A DNA stretch of 64,000 bases from Thalassolituus oleivorans MIL-1 (GTDB taxonomy: Bacteria; Pseudomonadota; Gammaproteobacteria; Pseudomonadales; Oceanobacteraceae). Shown here one piece after another: positions 1 to 8,758 of the stretch (its first letter is position 1; each line of letters starts with the position of its first letter). The position numbers and the translations under genes were made by a program. Under the pieces are notes generated by a model. That model was not told the DNA's origin, did no database searches, and saw nothing but the letters and a program-made list of their open reading frames with translations. The stretch lies in contig NC_020888.1 of the NCBI RefSeq assembly GCF_000355675.1, forward strand, positions 1,151,001-1,215,000, written 5' to 3'.

Positions 1-791
1 GTAATACTTACGCCATTAATGGGGGCACCAGTGGCGGCGTTGAATACACGGCTGCTTGGATCAAAGCGGGTTGAGTCGCTAACAATATCCGTGCTGTCCG
101 CAGCATCCTGATAGGTTGCTACTACGGTTTGGCCAGATTTTACCGACAAAACACAGTTATACGATTGGCTGGTATTGCTCGCAACAGTCGTTGGCAATAC
201 ACCAGCAAATTTTCCAGTATTATTACCTGTTTCCGTTAGGCGAATGGTTTCGGTATCAGAACCATCACTGGAGGAAATTGTAATAACAATTTGGTCGGGA
301 CGAACAGGGTTGATATTTTTGTCGCCCTCAGTCACTAAAATAAATAGGGGTTCGCCTACTTTATAACCAAATTGATCGTCACTCAGGCTGTAGTTGCCTG
401 GCAAGCTATGACTCGTACCGCTTAAATCGGTAAAGCCAGTTAAAGAGGTGTAGTTACCGGCACTATCAGAGCATTCGCTATCGGTTAAATAGGTGTCGTT
501 GCTAGTACCGGTATCGTCGTAATGGCCAAGTGAGATTTCAGCAGGCGTCGGAGCAATCGGACCTGGATTAATTTCCTGAGTCGTTAAGCTCACTGACGCT
601 GCTTTCGTAAAATCAACACCGGCTACCTGATACGATGCCACTGCAGTATTTTCAATTTCCGTATTGGCAGGCGTGACCGCAGCGAATGCATTATTCGCTG
701 TCGTCATCGATAGCATACCCATTCCAGTCAGCAATACTGCCGCTCTGACAGTTGTCAGGAGTGATTTGCTGTGGGTATTGAACAGAGTCAT
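1..791 (-). CDS. Exported repeat-type surface protein, 3' end outside window
   Basis: The frame is open from the ATG at 791-789 to the left edge, so only the first 263 residues are visible. An N-terminal basic and hydrophobic stretch ending near NNAFA-AVTP is a signal peptide, so the protein is exported. The mature start (TPANTEIENTAVASYQVAG) resembles the amino ends of the DUF11-type proteins encoded just upstream. Further in, a beta-rich stretch (around ISSSDGSDTETIRLTETG) resembles modules of large secreted beta-sandwich proteins. It begins 13 bases after the preceding stop, so it is very likely the fifth gene of the same operon. No function can be assigned. Being last and possibly very long, it could be the structural or anchoring member, but that is inference. 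Confidence 0.8.
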   Translation of the reverse strand, partial: MTLFNTHSKSLLTTVRAAVLLTGMGMLSMTTANNAFAAVTPANTEIENTAVASYQVAGVDFTKAASVSLTTQEINPGPIAPTPAEISLGHYDDTGTSNDTYLTDSECSDSAGNYTSLTGFTDLSGTSHSLPGNYSLSDDQFGYKVGEPLFILVTEGDKNINPVRPDQIVITISSSDGSDTETIRLTETGNNTGKFAGVLPTTVASNTSQSYNCVLSVKSGQTVVATYQDAADSTDIVSDSTRFDPSSRVFNAATGAPINGVSI

Positions 792-804
792 CGTGTCAGT
801 TTCT

Positions 805-1917
805 TCAGTTAATAGTTACTTGAAAAACAATCACGTTGGCTTCTTCCGCGGCTACTTCGCCTAGGTTGGCCGTGATTACGCCACTGCTTTCCGTAACGTT
901 TGCGGCATCGGCGGCTGCCGGTGTTGCAAGGTCGTCGTAGCTAACTAACAGAGAGTCTGCAACGTAGGTAGTGTCAGTCGGCAATGTATCGGTAATGATG
1001 ACATTGGTTGCTGATGCACTACCTGTGTTTACGATGCGAATGGTGTACTTAACCACAGCGCCAGGGATGGCTTTAGGGTTGGTCGTGCCATTAATCGGAT
1101 CAGAGATAACAACCGATGTTTTCGTTAAGTTATCAATTCCGCCGTCACTGTTTAGGTTAGGGAATGCCAATTTTAAAACGTCGCTTAACACTTCTGAGTT
1201 GTCAGCATCCGCAGGGGTTGCACCGTTGGCATAAACCACTTCAATGGTGGTCGCGCCGTTAGCGATTGCTGCATCGTCTGTGCTGCCGTTGCTTGGATCG
1301 TTGTCGTCCGTATCTAGGTTGTAGGTTGTTCCATTAATAGTGGAAGCAACGCCATTAACCGTTAGATCTGTGATCGCAACGTCACCATCAACACCGGTGA
1401 TATTTTCTTTTGGTAAAACAACGAAAATAGTGACTGAATCGTCCGCAGGGATTTCATCTGTCACTGTGATCGCCGTGTCGCCGGCATCAAGTTGACCGTC
1501 ACCATTAACATCAACGTAATAGGTATAGGTACCCGTTAGGTCGATGGTATCGGTATAGTCATTGCCGTTGGCGTTTACCGTTGTTCCGGTTGCGTTTGCT
1601 GCTGCAACGGCAAACGACGTCGGCGCGTTACCAGTGTTGTTTACCACGAAAGCTGCAACGATAACGTTGTCAGTTTCTAATGATGTTTGGTTTGCATCAG
1701 TATTTAAACGTGCCAAATCAAAGTCGACTTTAATATCGACATTGAATTTATCTTCAGCAGTGACCGCAGTTTGGTCTATGCCGTTGATTTGGTAGTTAAG
1801 GGTTGCAGTGTTGGTAACTTCCGTACCTGCAGCAGTACCTGCTGCATGTACGTTGACTGCCAATCCGCTTAACGTCCCCAGTAATACTGGGGCAATCAGT
1901 TTTGAATATTTATTCAT
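805..1917 (-). CDS. Exported DUF11-type surface protein (370 aa)
   Basis: Residues 1-26 form a signal peptide (cleavage near VHA-AGT). The mature protein opens with GTEVTNTATLNYQINGIDQT, the start typical of secreted proteins with DUF11/isopeptide-type beta-sandwich domains. A dockerin- or EF-hand-like loop (DVNGDGQLDAGD, near residue 140) suggests calcium binding. The C-terminal third is a DUF11 module starting near SVVISDPINGTTNPKAIPGA and ending in FQVTIN. The same lead-in (SDP.NG.TNPKAIPGA) is in the tail of the broken gene at 3419-8097. The gene sits 19 bases after the 152-residue DUF11 protein gene and 13 before the next. Function unknown; a structural cell-surface or adhesive role is inferred. 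No sorting signal or membrane anchor is visible. Confidence 0.85.
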   Translation of the reverse strand: MNKYSKLIAPVLLGTLSGLAVNVHAAGTAAGTEVTNTATLNYQINGIDQTAVTAEDKFNVDIKVDFDLARLNTDANQTSLETDNVIVAAFVVNNTGNAPTSFAVAAANATGTTVNANGNDYTDTIDLTGTYTYYVDVNGDGQLDAGDTAITVTDEIPADDSVTIFVVLPKENITGVDGDVAITDLTVNGVASTINGTTYNLDTDDNDPSNGSTDDAAIANGATTIEVVYANGATPADADNSEVLSDVLKLAFPNLNSDGGIDNLTKTSVVISDPINGTTNPKAIPGAVVKYTIRIVNTGSASATNVIITDTLPTDTTYVADSLLVSYDDLATPAAADAANVTESSGVITANLGEVAAEEANVIVFQVTIN

Positions 1918-1936
1918 AAGTAGCTCCCACTAGGTA

Positions 1937-2395
1937 TTAATTAACGCGAACCTTAAACTCAACCGAACCACTTTTTCCGGCAGCAACTGCTTGCTGTAGG
2001 ACCCAACGGATTTGGTTGATATCTTGGGCTCGAGCTGGGCGTAATTGCCCATCCTCATCCACTTTCAAATCTTGCATACGAGCGAACAGCTCACCGTCTA
2101 CCGAGTAGGTGATGGTTGCAGCTTGACCGTTTGCACTATTTGCCACGTACGTGGTGTTTTCGGGCACAGGGTTATTAATCACTACGCCACTAACGGCTTC
2201 ACTGCCTGTGTTGGTGTAAGTGATCCGGTAGCCGATTTTATCGCCAGGGGCGATGGTTCCAGCATCCTGCCATTCTTCCACAACACTGCCATCGGCTTGA
2301 GTCACAGGTGCAACCAGAAACACTTCCGTGTTCAAGTTAACCTGAGCAAAAACGGATAACGGCAGTAGTAACAGCAAAGTCGTTAATAAGCGCAT
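1937..2395 (-). CDS. Small exported DUF11 single-domain protein (152 aa)
   Basis: A short signal peptide (MRLLTTLLLLLPLSVFA) is followed by one DUF11-like domain filling the rest of the protein, with the characteristic pattern PGDKIGYRITYTNTGSEAVS, then INNPVPENTTYVANSA, and a final EFKVRVN strand. It has no extra domain, so it may be a minimal subunit or cap of whatever the larger paralogues build (inference). The start ATG at 2395 has an upstream AAGAGG. It lies 14 bases after the gene at 2410-3408 and 19 before the one at 805-1917, consistent with one transcript. Exact role unknown. Confidence 0.82.
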   Translation of the reverse strand: MRLLTTLLLLLPLSVFAQVNLNTEVFLVAPVTQADGSVVEEWQDAGTIAPGDKIGYRITYTNTGSEAVSGVVINNPVPENTTYVANSANGQAATITYSVDGELFARMQDLKVDEDGQLRPARAQDINQIRWVLQQAVAAGKSGSVEFKVRVN

Positions 2396-2409
2396 GTTGT
2401 GCCTCTTTA

Positions 2410-3408
2410 TTATTTGATTTCAGCTTGTAACTGGATCACATAAGACGTGCCGCTAGTGACAGTACCGAGTGTTACGGTGACTGCACCTGCTGTTACATTG
2501 CTATTATCTGTAACATCGTCAGCATCTGTCTGTGCTGCAGCGTCCAACGTTAGGGTACCCGCAACGTAGGTCATGTTGGTTGGGATAGCATCAGTGATAA
2601 CTAGGTTATCAACGTCACCACCAACAACTTCAACATCGATTTGGTACGTTACGACAGTGCCTGGAACGTCAGTTGTGCCACCGAATGGATCAACGCGACC
2701 TGCGATTGTTTTCGATATATTAACGGTAGCGGTCGTTGGTTCTGCACCAATAGTGAAGGTTGCTGAAGCAGTATCCGTTACGTTGTTACCGACTACGGCG
2801 TCGCTAACACCAGTGCCTTCGCCGACTAACAAATCACCCGGTGCAGCAGTCGATGCTCCTGGAGTATCAGAGGTCGCTTCCAATTGAATTTTGGCGGTAT
2901 CACCAATGGTGGTTGCGCCAGCAGGAATATCAACCACCACAAAAATAGTCTTTGCTGGGTTAGATGAATTCGCATCTAAGTTGATAGAGCTACCCGACGT
3001 TAGCAATTGATCGCCAGCACTGAATACGCCATCACCGTCGGTATCAACGTAAACTTTGATATTTTCTGCGTCGAATTGGTCGCCTGCCAAGTTAGTAGCA
3101 TCGAGTGCAAATGCTTCACTACCGTTACCCGTGTTAGTGACGGTATAAGTCAGGACTTGTGCGGTATCGCCTGCATTAGTCGTTACTGGGGTAACGTTTT
3201 CTGCGGTTACGTTAACGCTGATCAGTTCTAATACTGTTAATTCAGCCGCATCACTGGTCGTTACGCCTGTTGTACCGGTCGCTGGATCATCAAAGGTCGC
3301 AACGGCGGTGTTAGTGATTTTAGTACCGGCTGGTGTGCCGATCGCCCATGTGGCCGAAGCCGATATAATCCCTGCGAATAGCAAGGCGCCTTTTACGATG
3401 GTCTTCAT
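2410..3408 (-). CDS. Exported DUF11-type surface protein (332 aa)
   Basis: The signal peptide ends near ATWA-IGTPAGTKITNTAVATF. The body has the same plan as the 370-residue protein at 805-1917: an amino-terminal beta domain, a calcium-loop-like motif (DTDGDGVFSAGD, about residue 125), and a C-terminal DUF11 module from VNISKTIAGRVDPFGGTTDV to the last strand VIQLQAEIK. The two are clearly paralogues that have diverged strongly. The ATG at 3408 follows an AAGGAG that overlaps the TAA of the upstream broken gene, so its translation was probably coupled to that gene. The upstream gene no longer reads through, so expression of this protein may depend on independent initiation. Function unknown; surface structural role inferred. 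Confidence 0.85.
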   Translation of the reverse strand: MKTIVKGALLFAGIISASATWAIGTPAGTKITNTAVATFDDPATGTTGVTTSDAAELTVLELISVNVTAENVTPVTTNAGDTAQVLTYTVTNTGNGSEAFALDATNLAGDQFDAENIKVYVDTDGDGVFSAGDQLLTSGSSINLDANSSNPAKTIFVVVDIPAGATTIGDTAKIQLEATSDTPGASTAAPGDLLVGEGTGVSDAVVGNNVTDTASATFTIGAEPTTATVNISKTIAGRVDPFGGTTDVPGTVVTYQIDVEVVGGDVDNLVITDAIPTNMTYVAGTLTLDAAAQTDADDVTDNSNVTAGAVTVTLGTVTSGTSYVIQLQAEIK

Positions 3409-3991
3409 GGAATGCTCCTTATTGGACCTTTACTTTATAAATGAGAGTGAATTGCGGCGAGCCGCCTCCAACACTGCCTGGCATAGTGCCTTTCGGAGTA
3501 ATACGTATGTCCGTTACTAACGGATCAAATCCATCGGCATCGGGATTAGGTATATAGGTAAAACTGGTACCGCCGTTATTGGAGAAATCAATGTCATCGG
3601 TAGCAGAATCTAAACTGGTAAATGTTAAAGTAAGAGTCGACGCCGGTGTCCCATCAGCTAATTCAATAGGACTACCATTAGCGAAATTACCCACAAATAA
3701 CGGAGTATTTGCGGCGAGGTGATCAATTAACTGAATGCTATCGGGATCACTTTCGCCTTCACCTTGATTGATGATATTTAATTGATATGCGACCTCTGCA
3801 CCTGGAATCGCTTTTGGGTTAGTGCTGCCATTTAACGGGTCGGATAATACGTTCATGGTTTTTGTCAGAATTAATTCTGGCGGTAAACGCAAGCTGATCG
3901 TTTGGGTGCGATTATGGAATACCGTACCTTCGAAGCCTTCGTTGGCTTCTACAGTAATGGTCCACTCGCCACCATTAGCAGTCGTTGGTAC

Positions 3992-4037
3992 TAAATATGG
4001 GTATTCGTAGGTATTAAATATGGGTATTCGTAGGTAT
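3992..4037. repeat. Perfect 23-bp tandem duplication causing a frameshift
   Basis: Bases 3992-4014 and 4015-4037 are identical 23-mers placed head to tail. As 23 is not a multiple of three, the second copy throws the minus-strand frame into an early TAG. With one copy deleted the protein reads NTYEYPYLVPTTANGGEWTI and continues without a stop into the downstream DUF11 segment. The perfect identity means the event is recent or an assembly artefact, and replication slippage could reverse it. Confidence 0.93.
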
Positions 4038-4795
4038 TAATTGCACCGCTACTGGCCACAGGAGAGAGGGTTGCTTCAGATATCGGCAGGTCGCCAGTGG
4101 TGTTCGCAACGGTAAGTAATGCGCCGTTAATGTCGTAGTAACCGAACGGATCAGATACCTGACTACGGAAATAAATTTGCTGGCCGCGATCAATACTTGT
4201 TAGTTCATTTCCAGCAGGGTATGGCGCATCAAATACAGAAATGGAATTAACGTTAATGACTGTATTAGAAGTTAGTAGTACGGCGGCAGGGGTACCGCTA
4301 TGCGACGAATAAACATTCAAGTTGCGATAAGTTGGAAACGCTTGGGAGCCGCCGTTACGTGATTGGCTGATAACGAGTTCAAGTAAATCACCGGCTTCCA
4401 AGGTAACGGGATTGCTAATCGCCAAATCGAATTGGAAACTACGAATCGTATCTTGCCCCGAATTATTACCAGCACCGATTAAATCAATGGCTTGAGACGC
4501 GGACGCAATATTTGTAGTAGCCCCTGAACGCTTTCTACGCAGGGTAGCAGTGACTGTATGATTGAATGTGTTATTTACAAACGTTCCGCTAGTCGCTGAG
4601 TTTTGTAGAAATAGCTGAACTGGAATAGAGGAGTTGTAATTCAGACTCACCGATGTTTGTAAGGCCGGGCTGATAGCCCACGTATTACTCTGATCATCAT
4701 TAATGGTGACAAAGTTTTCTTCCGTGCTTGCGATACGTGTAAGCGAACTATCGCTATGCAAATATAAAGGCTTATTACCTGATCCATCGATAACA

Positions 4796-6393
4796 TTATT
4801 CACCGTCAGTGTCGGCGACGAAAATGTATAGCTTTGGCCGTTGTTGCCCGCGACTGCTGTGTTGGTAACGCTGTTACCGTTCTGAGCACCGCTAGACAAG
4901 ATGGCTTCAATAACGACTGTCACGCTACTCGCGGCACTAATACTGATATTGTCGATTTGAACGAGGCCACTGCTATTGCTTCCTGCCGGTGCAATCTCAC
5001 TGTTGTTGATACTTCCTGCAGGGATGGTTACTAACGTGTAGCTGCTAATCAACGCGGGCATATTGTCAGTTAACGACAAGTTGGTTGCATTGAAGTTGCT
5101 GCTGTTTTTCAAAGTGATGGTATAGCGCAGGGTATCGCCAGGCTCCAGTAACCCACCATTCAGATCGGTAACCGTTTTGGTACTTGTCGACAAATTAGCG
5201 TCTTGCAGAATAACCGCTAGGTCATCGCTGTTGTCGCTACTATCGTTATCGAAGTTGCTGCCGCTTAACGTTGCCGAGCCAACGGTGGTTGCTTGAGTTG
5301 TATTTGTAGTGCCAATTTGTATAGCCAGCGGAGTAGAGGAAGCACCGTTATTGATACTTTGTGCATAAGTACAAACCACTTCAGTCAGTGTGGAAGTACA
5401 AGTCCAGTCCGTGCCACTAGCGCTAATAAATGTAGCGCCATCATTGAGGGGAATACGAATTTCGCTACCAATAGGTGCTGTTGATGGACCATCGTTGCGC
5501 GCAGTAAATGAATAATTAATGTTGGCGCCACGAGATACTTTCGCTGGCGCCGTGGTAAGCAGATGCAAATCAGATACTAATTCGTTGGGAACACTGATGA
5601 TCTCAGCGGTCAAAAATACTTTGTCTTGACCAGATGAATAAGTAGTAGAGACTGATGTTGCGCCGGGAGTTAGATAGCTGCCAATTTGGTATGTGTCGAT
5701 ATCAACGCCACTGGTAGCAGCCGCAACTGTATTAGAGTAGGAGTTGAACTGATTACCAGCTGGGTTATTGGCGTCGGTTAAGCTGTTGCCTTCAAATATT
5801 AATGCTTCACTGAACCCGCCGGTGCTTTGTGAGTTACCCGCATCACCTTCCCAAGTAATGTGAGCATGCTGACCACCTAAAGTCGCAGCATTCTGTGCAA
5901 TAACAAAATTATTAGGCGATAGGGTAATCGAACTGCCGGTGAAACTTTTGAAACCGTCATATAAATTCACAACGCGCAAAGGCTCTGACGCGTTTTCATA
6001 AATAGCGAGTATCGACCAGCCACCGTATACGACAGCGTTATTACAATAAGTACTGCTAGTATCGAAGGTGAGACCTGTAACTGTATAAGTGCCGCCAGTA
6101 GCGCTAATGCGGCTAGTAATATCCGCGCGTGCACTATAAAAGGTCTGGTTACCTGACGATTCATTATAGGTGTAGCCTGCGGTAACTGCGGAGCCATTCA
6201 AGTTGACCGAGTTATCCGTTGAACCTGAGCCAGACCAATACAAATAAGCCGCTTTGATGGTGCTACCAGACGGAATGGTCAAGCTCGCACTTGAGCTTGT
6301 GAGTGCGTTACATTCGTTGCTGCTTGAACGCATTGAGTTGCCGGTTAATTTAAACGACAAATTTCCAGCCAAGCTTGAACGTAATACGATTTC
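4796..6393 (-). repeat. Second copy of the ~535-residue intragenic repeat unit
   Basis: This begins at EIVLRSSLAGNLSF and ends near SYTFSSPTLTV. It matches the upstream unit at 6394-8010 motif for motif (AYLYWSGSGS, VTGLTF, YGGW, HAHITWEGD, GNQFNSYSN, TYSSGQDKVFL, LTDNMPA.ISS). Translation similarity is high but far from identical, so the duplication is old, unlike the 23-bp duplication. Confidence 0.85.
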
Positions 6394-8010
6394 CCCGTTG
6401 GATGCAGTGCTAGCCACAGACACGGTTGGCGCCGTAATCGTATAGGTGGTTGTGCTGTTACCAATAATTGCGCTGTTAGTTATATTGGTCCCTTGGGCCG
6501 CAGAACTTGAAACAATAGCGTCAATGACGACTTCTTCTGTCCCTTGAGCCGCAATCATTAAGTTATCAATAATGACGACACCCGCACTATTGGTGCCAGT
6601 CGGTGCTGCAGTACTGTTATTAATACTGTCGACAGGTTGACGAACAACCTCGAAACTACTGATAGCTGCCGGCATATTGTCGGTTAAACGGATGCCTTCA
6701 GCATTGAAGTCGCTTGTATTATTGATATCAATTGTAAAGCGCAGCTTATCCCCTGGCTGAACAGTGCCACCGTTGACGTCCAACACACTCTTTACTGAGG
6801 TCGATCAATTAGGATCAGCAAGCGTTACGGCCATGCTGACACTATTGTCACCCTCATTGTTATCGAAGTTAGAGCCTGCAGCCACGGCCGTTCCTGAAAT
6901 GGTGTTGGTCGTAGCATTGCTGGTGCCAACAACAAGAGTCAGCGCTGGTGCGGTTACGTTGTCGGTAAGTGCTTTGTTGTATGTACAAAGCACTTGGCTG
7001 CTGGTGTTGGTGCATGACCAATCAGTTCCCGTGGCACTGATAAAGGTAACGCCATTATTTAATGGAATCGTTAACGTTGTACCAGTAGGTTCGTCAATCG
7101 GACCGTCGTTCTTCACTGAAAATTGGTAGCTAATATTGCTGCCGCGAGCAACCGCTGTCGTTGGGGCGGTAACCGTTAGTGAAAGATCGCTGACCGGTTC
7201 ATTGGGAATACTGATAATTTCAGCCGAAAGGAAAACTTGGTCTTGGCCCGAGGAATACGTCGTCGCAACCGAACGAGATCCTGCCGTTAAAAAACTGCCA
7301 ATGTTATAGATGTCGAGATCAACCCCAGAAGTCGTGGCGCCAACAGCATTAGAGTATGAGTTAAATTGGTTACCACTTGGGTTGTTCGTACTGGTTAAAC
7401 TGGTTCCGTTGAAAACTAACGACTCGCTAATACCGTTACGAGAATCAGAGTTGCCAGAATCACCTTCCCAAGTGATGTGAGCGTGCTTGCCGCCAAGAGA
7501 CGCAGGGTTTGGGGCTACCACGAAGTTATTTGGTGTCAGGGTAATTGAACTGCCCCAGTAAACGCGGAAACCATCAAATAGATTAACGACTCGCAATGGC
7601 TCAGAGTTATTTTCGTATACCGCTAATAGAGCCCAACCACCATAAGCCCCTTCAGTCGAGCAATAGGCGTCTGCCGTGCTAAAGGTCAAACCGGTTACTG
7701 TATAAGTAGATGTCGAGGCGGAGATACGACCCGTGACGTCGGCTTTGGCGCTGTAATAGGTTTCGTTGTTACCCGTTTCGGTATAACTAACGGCTGCACT
7801 AACGGATGCACCATTTAAACTAACGCTCGTATCGGGCGAGCCAGACCCTGACCAGTAAAGATAAGCCGCTTTTAAGGTACTACCGGTTGGAATCGTCAGT
7901 GTTGCACTTGAGCTGGTAAGTACTCCGCAGCCGTTGGTGCCGCTGCGCATGGTGTTACCGGTCAAGGCGAAAGATAAATTACCAGCAAAGCTTTTGCGCA
8001 GAACGATATC
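6394..8010 (-). repeat. First copy of the ~535-residue intragenic repeat unit
   Basis: This begins at DIVLRKSFAGNLSF just after the signal peptide and ends near TYTITAPTVSV. It carries the nonsense codon at 6805-6807. The second copy (4796-6393) provides the internal control showing that the frame should continue: NLSTSTKTV there against N-stop-STSVKSV here. Confidence 0.85.
6805..6807 (-). other. In-frame TGA nonsense codon inside the giant DUF11 gene
   Basis: On the minus strand the frame reads ADPN, TGA, STSVKSVLDVNGG. The paralogous unit has DANLSTSTKTVTDLNGG, with TTG (Leu) at the same place. Codons before and after the TGA are in the same frame, so this is a point interruption, not a gene boundary. 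The nearest later initiator is a GTG at 6786 with no good ribosome site. Confidence 0.88.
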
Positions 8011-8097
8011 TTGGGCGTAAGAGATTGGTGCGACTAAAAAGCACAATAACAGCACAAGCCCAGAGCAAAATCCGTTTTTAGGCAGGTTGTTTAGCAT

Positions 8098-8708
8098 GTT
8101 TAAAATTTTGGAATTCCGTGTTTTCAAAAAATTAACCTGAACTTTTATCGAAAAAAAAAGTCGCGCCATGTTCATGGCTGGAGATCATAGGGTTTGTAAC
8201 ATCTCGCGTCAATTTACAGCCAATATGTAGCCAAAGTTTTCCATCATGTGGTAAGCGCTTGATTTAGCGATGAATATTCGATATTCGCCGCTTGTATTGA
8301 TAAAACTACTTTATATCTGTTTATTGATCGTTTTTGAGCGATAAAAGAGGGCATAGGTCACATGAAAACATGGAATATCGGACCTAAAGTGACAAAAATT
8401 GTCACTATGTAAATCTTGTGCAAGCGGCGGTATATCTTGGCTATTTTCTTCATTTCACTACCTATGTGTAACGATTGGTTTCCAACGCGGTGAAAGAGTA
8501 ACTGTCTGTCACCTTATATATACGCTGTAAACATCTTGTTAGATGCGCATAGTGCAATGATTTTTAGCTGGAGCAGGGTGCCCTTAAAAGATTGCAGCAA
8601 TGTGAATGTATGATTTTTTTGATTAGCGTGACATTTTGGTCTCAACAGAGGGCTTTGGTTTAGAGGGTGCTATCAGTGGGGTATCAGTTAACAGACTAGA
8701 GTAGATAC
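8098..8708. other. Intergenic region upstream of the DUF11 operon
   Basis: About 610 bases carry no convincing gene. The stretch is AT-rich and must hold the minus-strand promoter of the DUF11 operon. One short perfect inverted repeat (8389-8405) stands out. No small protein or structured RNA was recognised. Confidence 0.6.
8389..8405. promoter_or_regulatory. Perfect short inverted repeat, possible operator
   Basis: The sequence GTGACAAAAATTGTCAC has 7-base arms and a 3-base centre, about 290 bases upstream of the DUF11 operon start. The symmetry and AT-rich centre suit a dimeric regulator. The regulator is unknown and the distance is large for a classical operator. Confidence 0.35.
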
Positions 8709-8737
8709 AAAAAAACCGGTTATTGAACCGGTTTTTT
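8709..8737. terminator. Bidirectional intrinsic terminator
   Basis: An A-run, a stem AACCGGTT...AACCGGTT with a short loop, and a T-run. It lies 21 bases past the porin stop codon on the minus strand and gives a canonical U-tract in both directions. Confidence 0.9.
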
Positions 8738-8758
8738 CAAGGTAGCCTCTATTACTGC

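Larger units (their letters stand above)
3419..8097 (-). pseudogene. Giant DUF11-type exported protein, interrupted by a stop and a frameshift
   Basis: Three consecutive open segments are pieces of one gene. Segment 1 starts at ATG 8097 (chosen because residues from there form a signal peptide, LLLCFLVAPISYAQ; an ATG at 8175 would add 26 unlikely residues) and ends at TGA 6807-6805. Segment 2 continues in the same frame to 3991. Segment 3 runs in a shifted frame to the TAA at 3421-3419. Reading through the TGA and removing one copy of the 23-bp duplication at 3992-4037 gives one frame of about 1,551 codons. Its layout is signal peptide, two tandem ~535-residue units (each a domain with YLYWSGSGS, YGGW, VNL.DGF and HAHITWEGD motifs plus DUF11 modules), a beta-rich region, and a terminal module with SDPLNGSTNPKAIPGA. 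Genuine decay, phase variation or sequence error are all possible. Confidence 0.85.

Noticed and set aside
5967-6197. A 76-residue open frame on the minus strand inside the giant DUF11 gene
   Set aside because: It overlaps the long gene in another frame, has no ribosome site, and its composition is that of a shadow frame.
6786-6786. GTG at 6786 as start of a separate gene
   Set aside because: No ribosome site or signal peptide; the frame is continuous with the preceding segment across the TGA, and homology to the second unit spans the junction.
6805-6807. TGA read as selenocysteine
   Set aside because: The paralogous unit has leucine there, the site is in a beta-sandwich linker and not a redox motif, and selenocysteine in this protein class is unknown to me.
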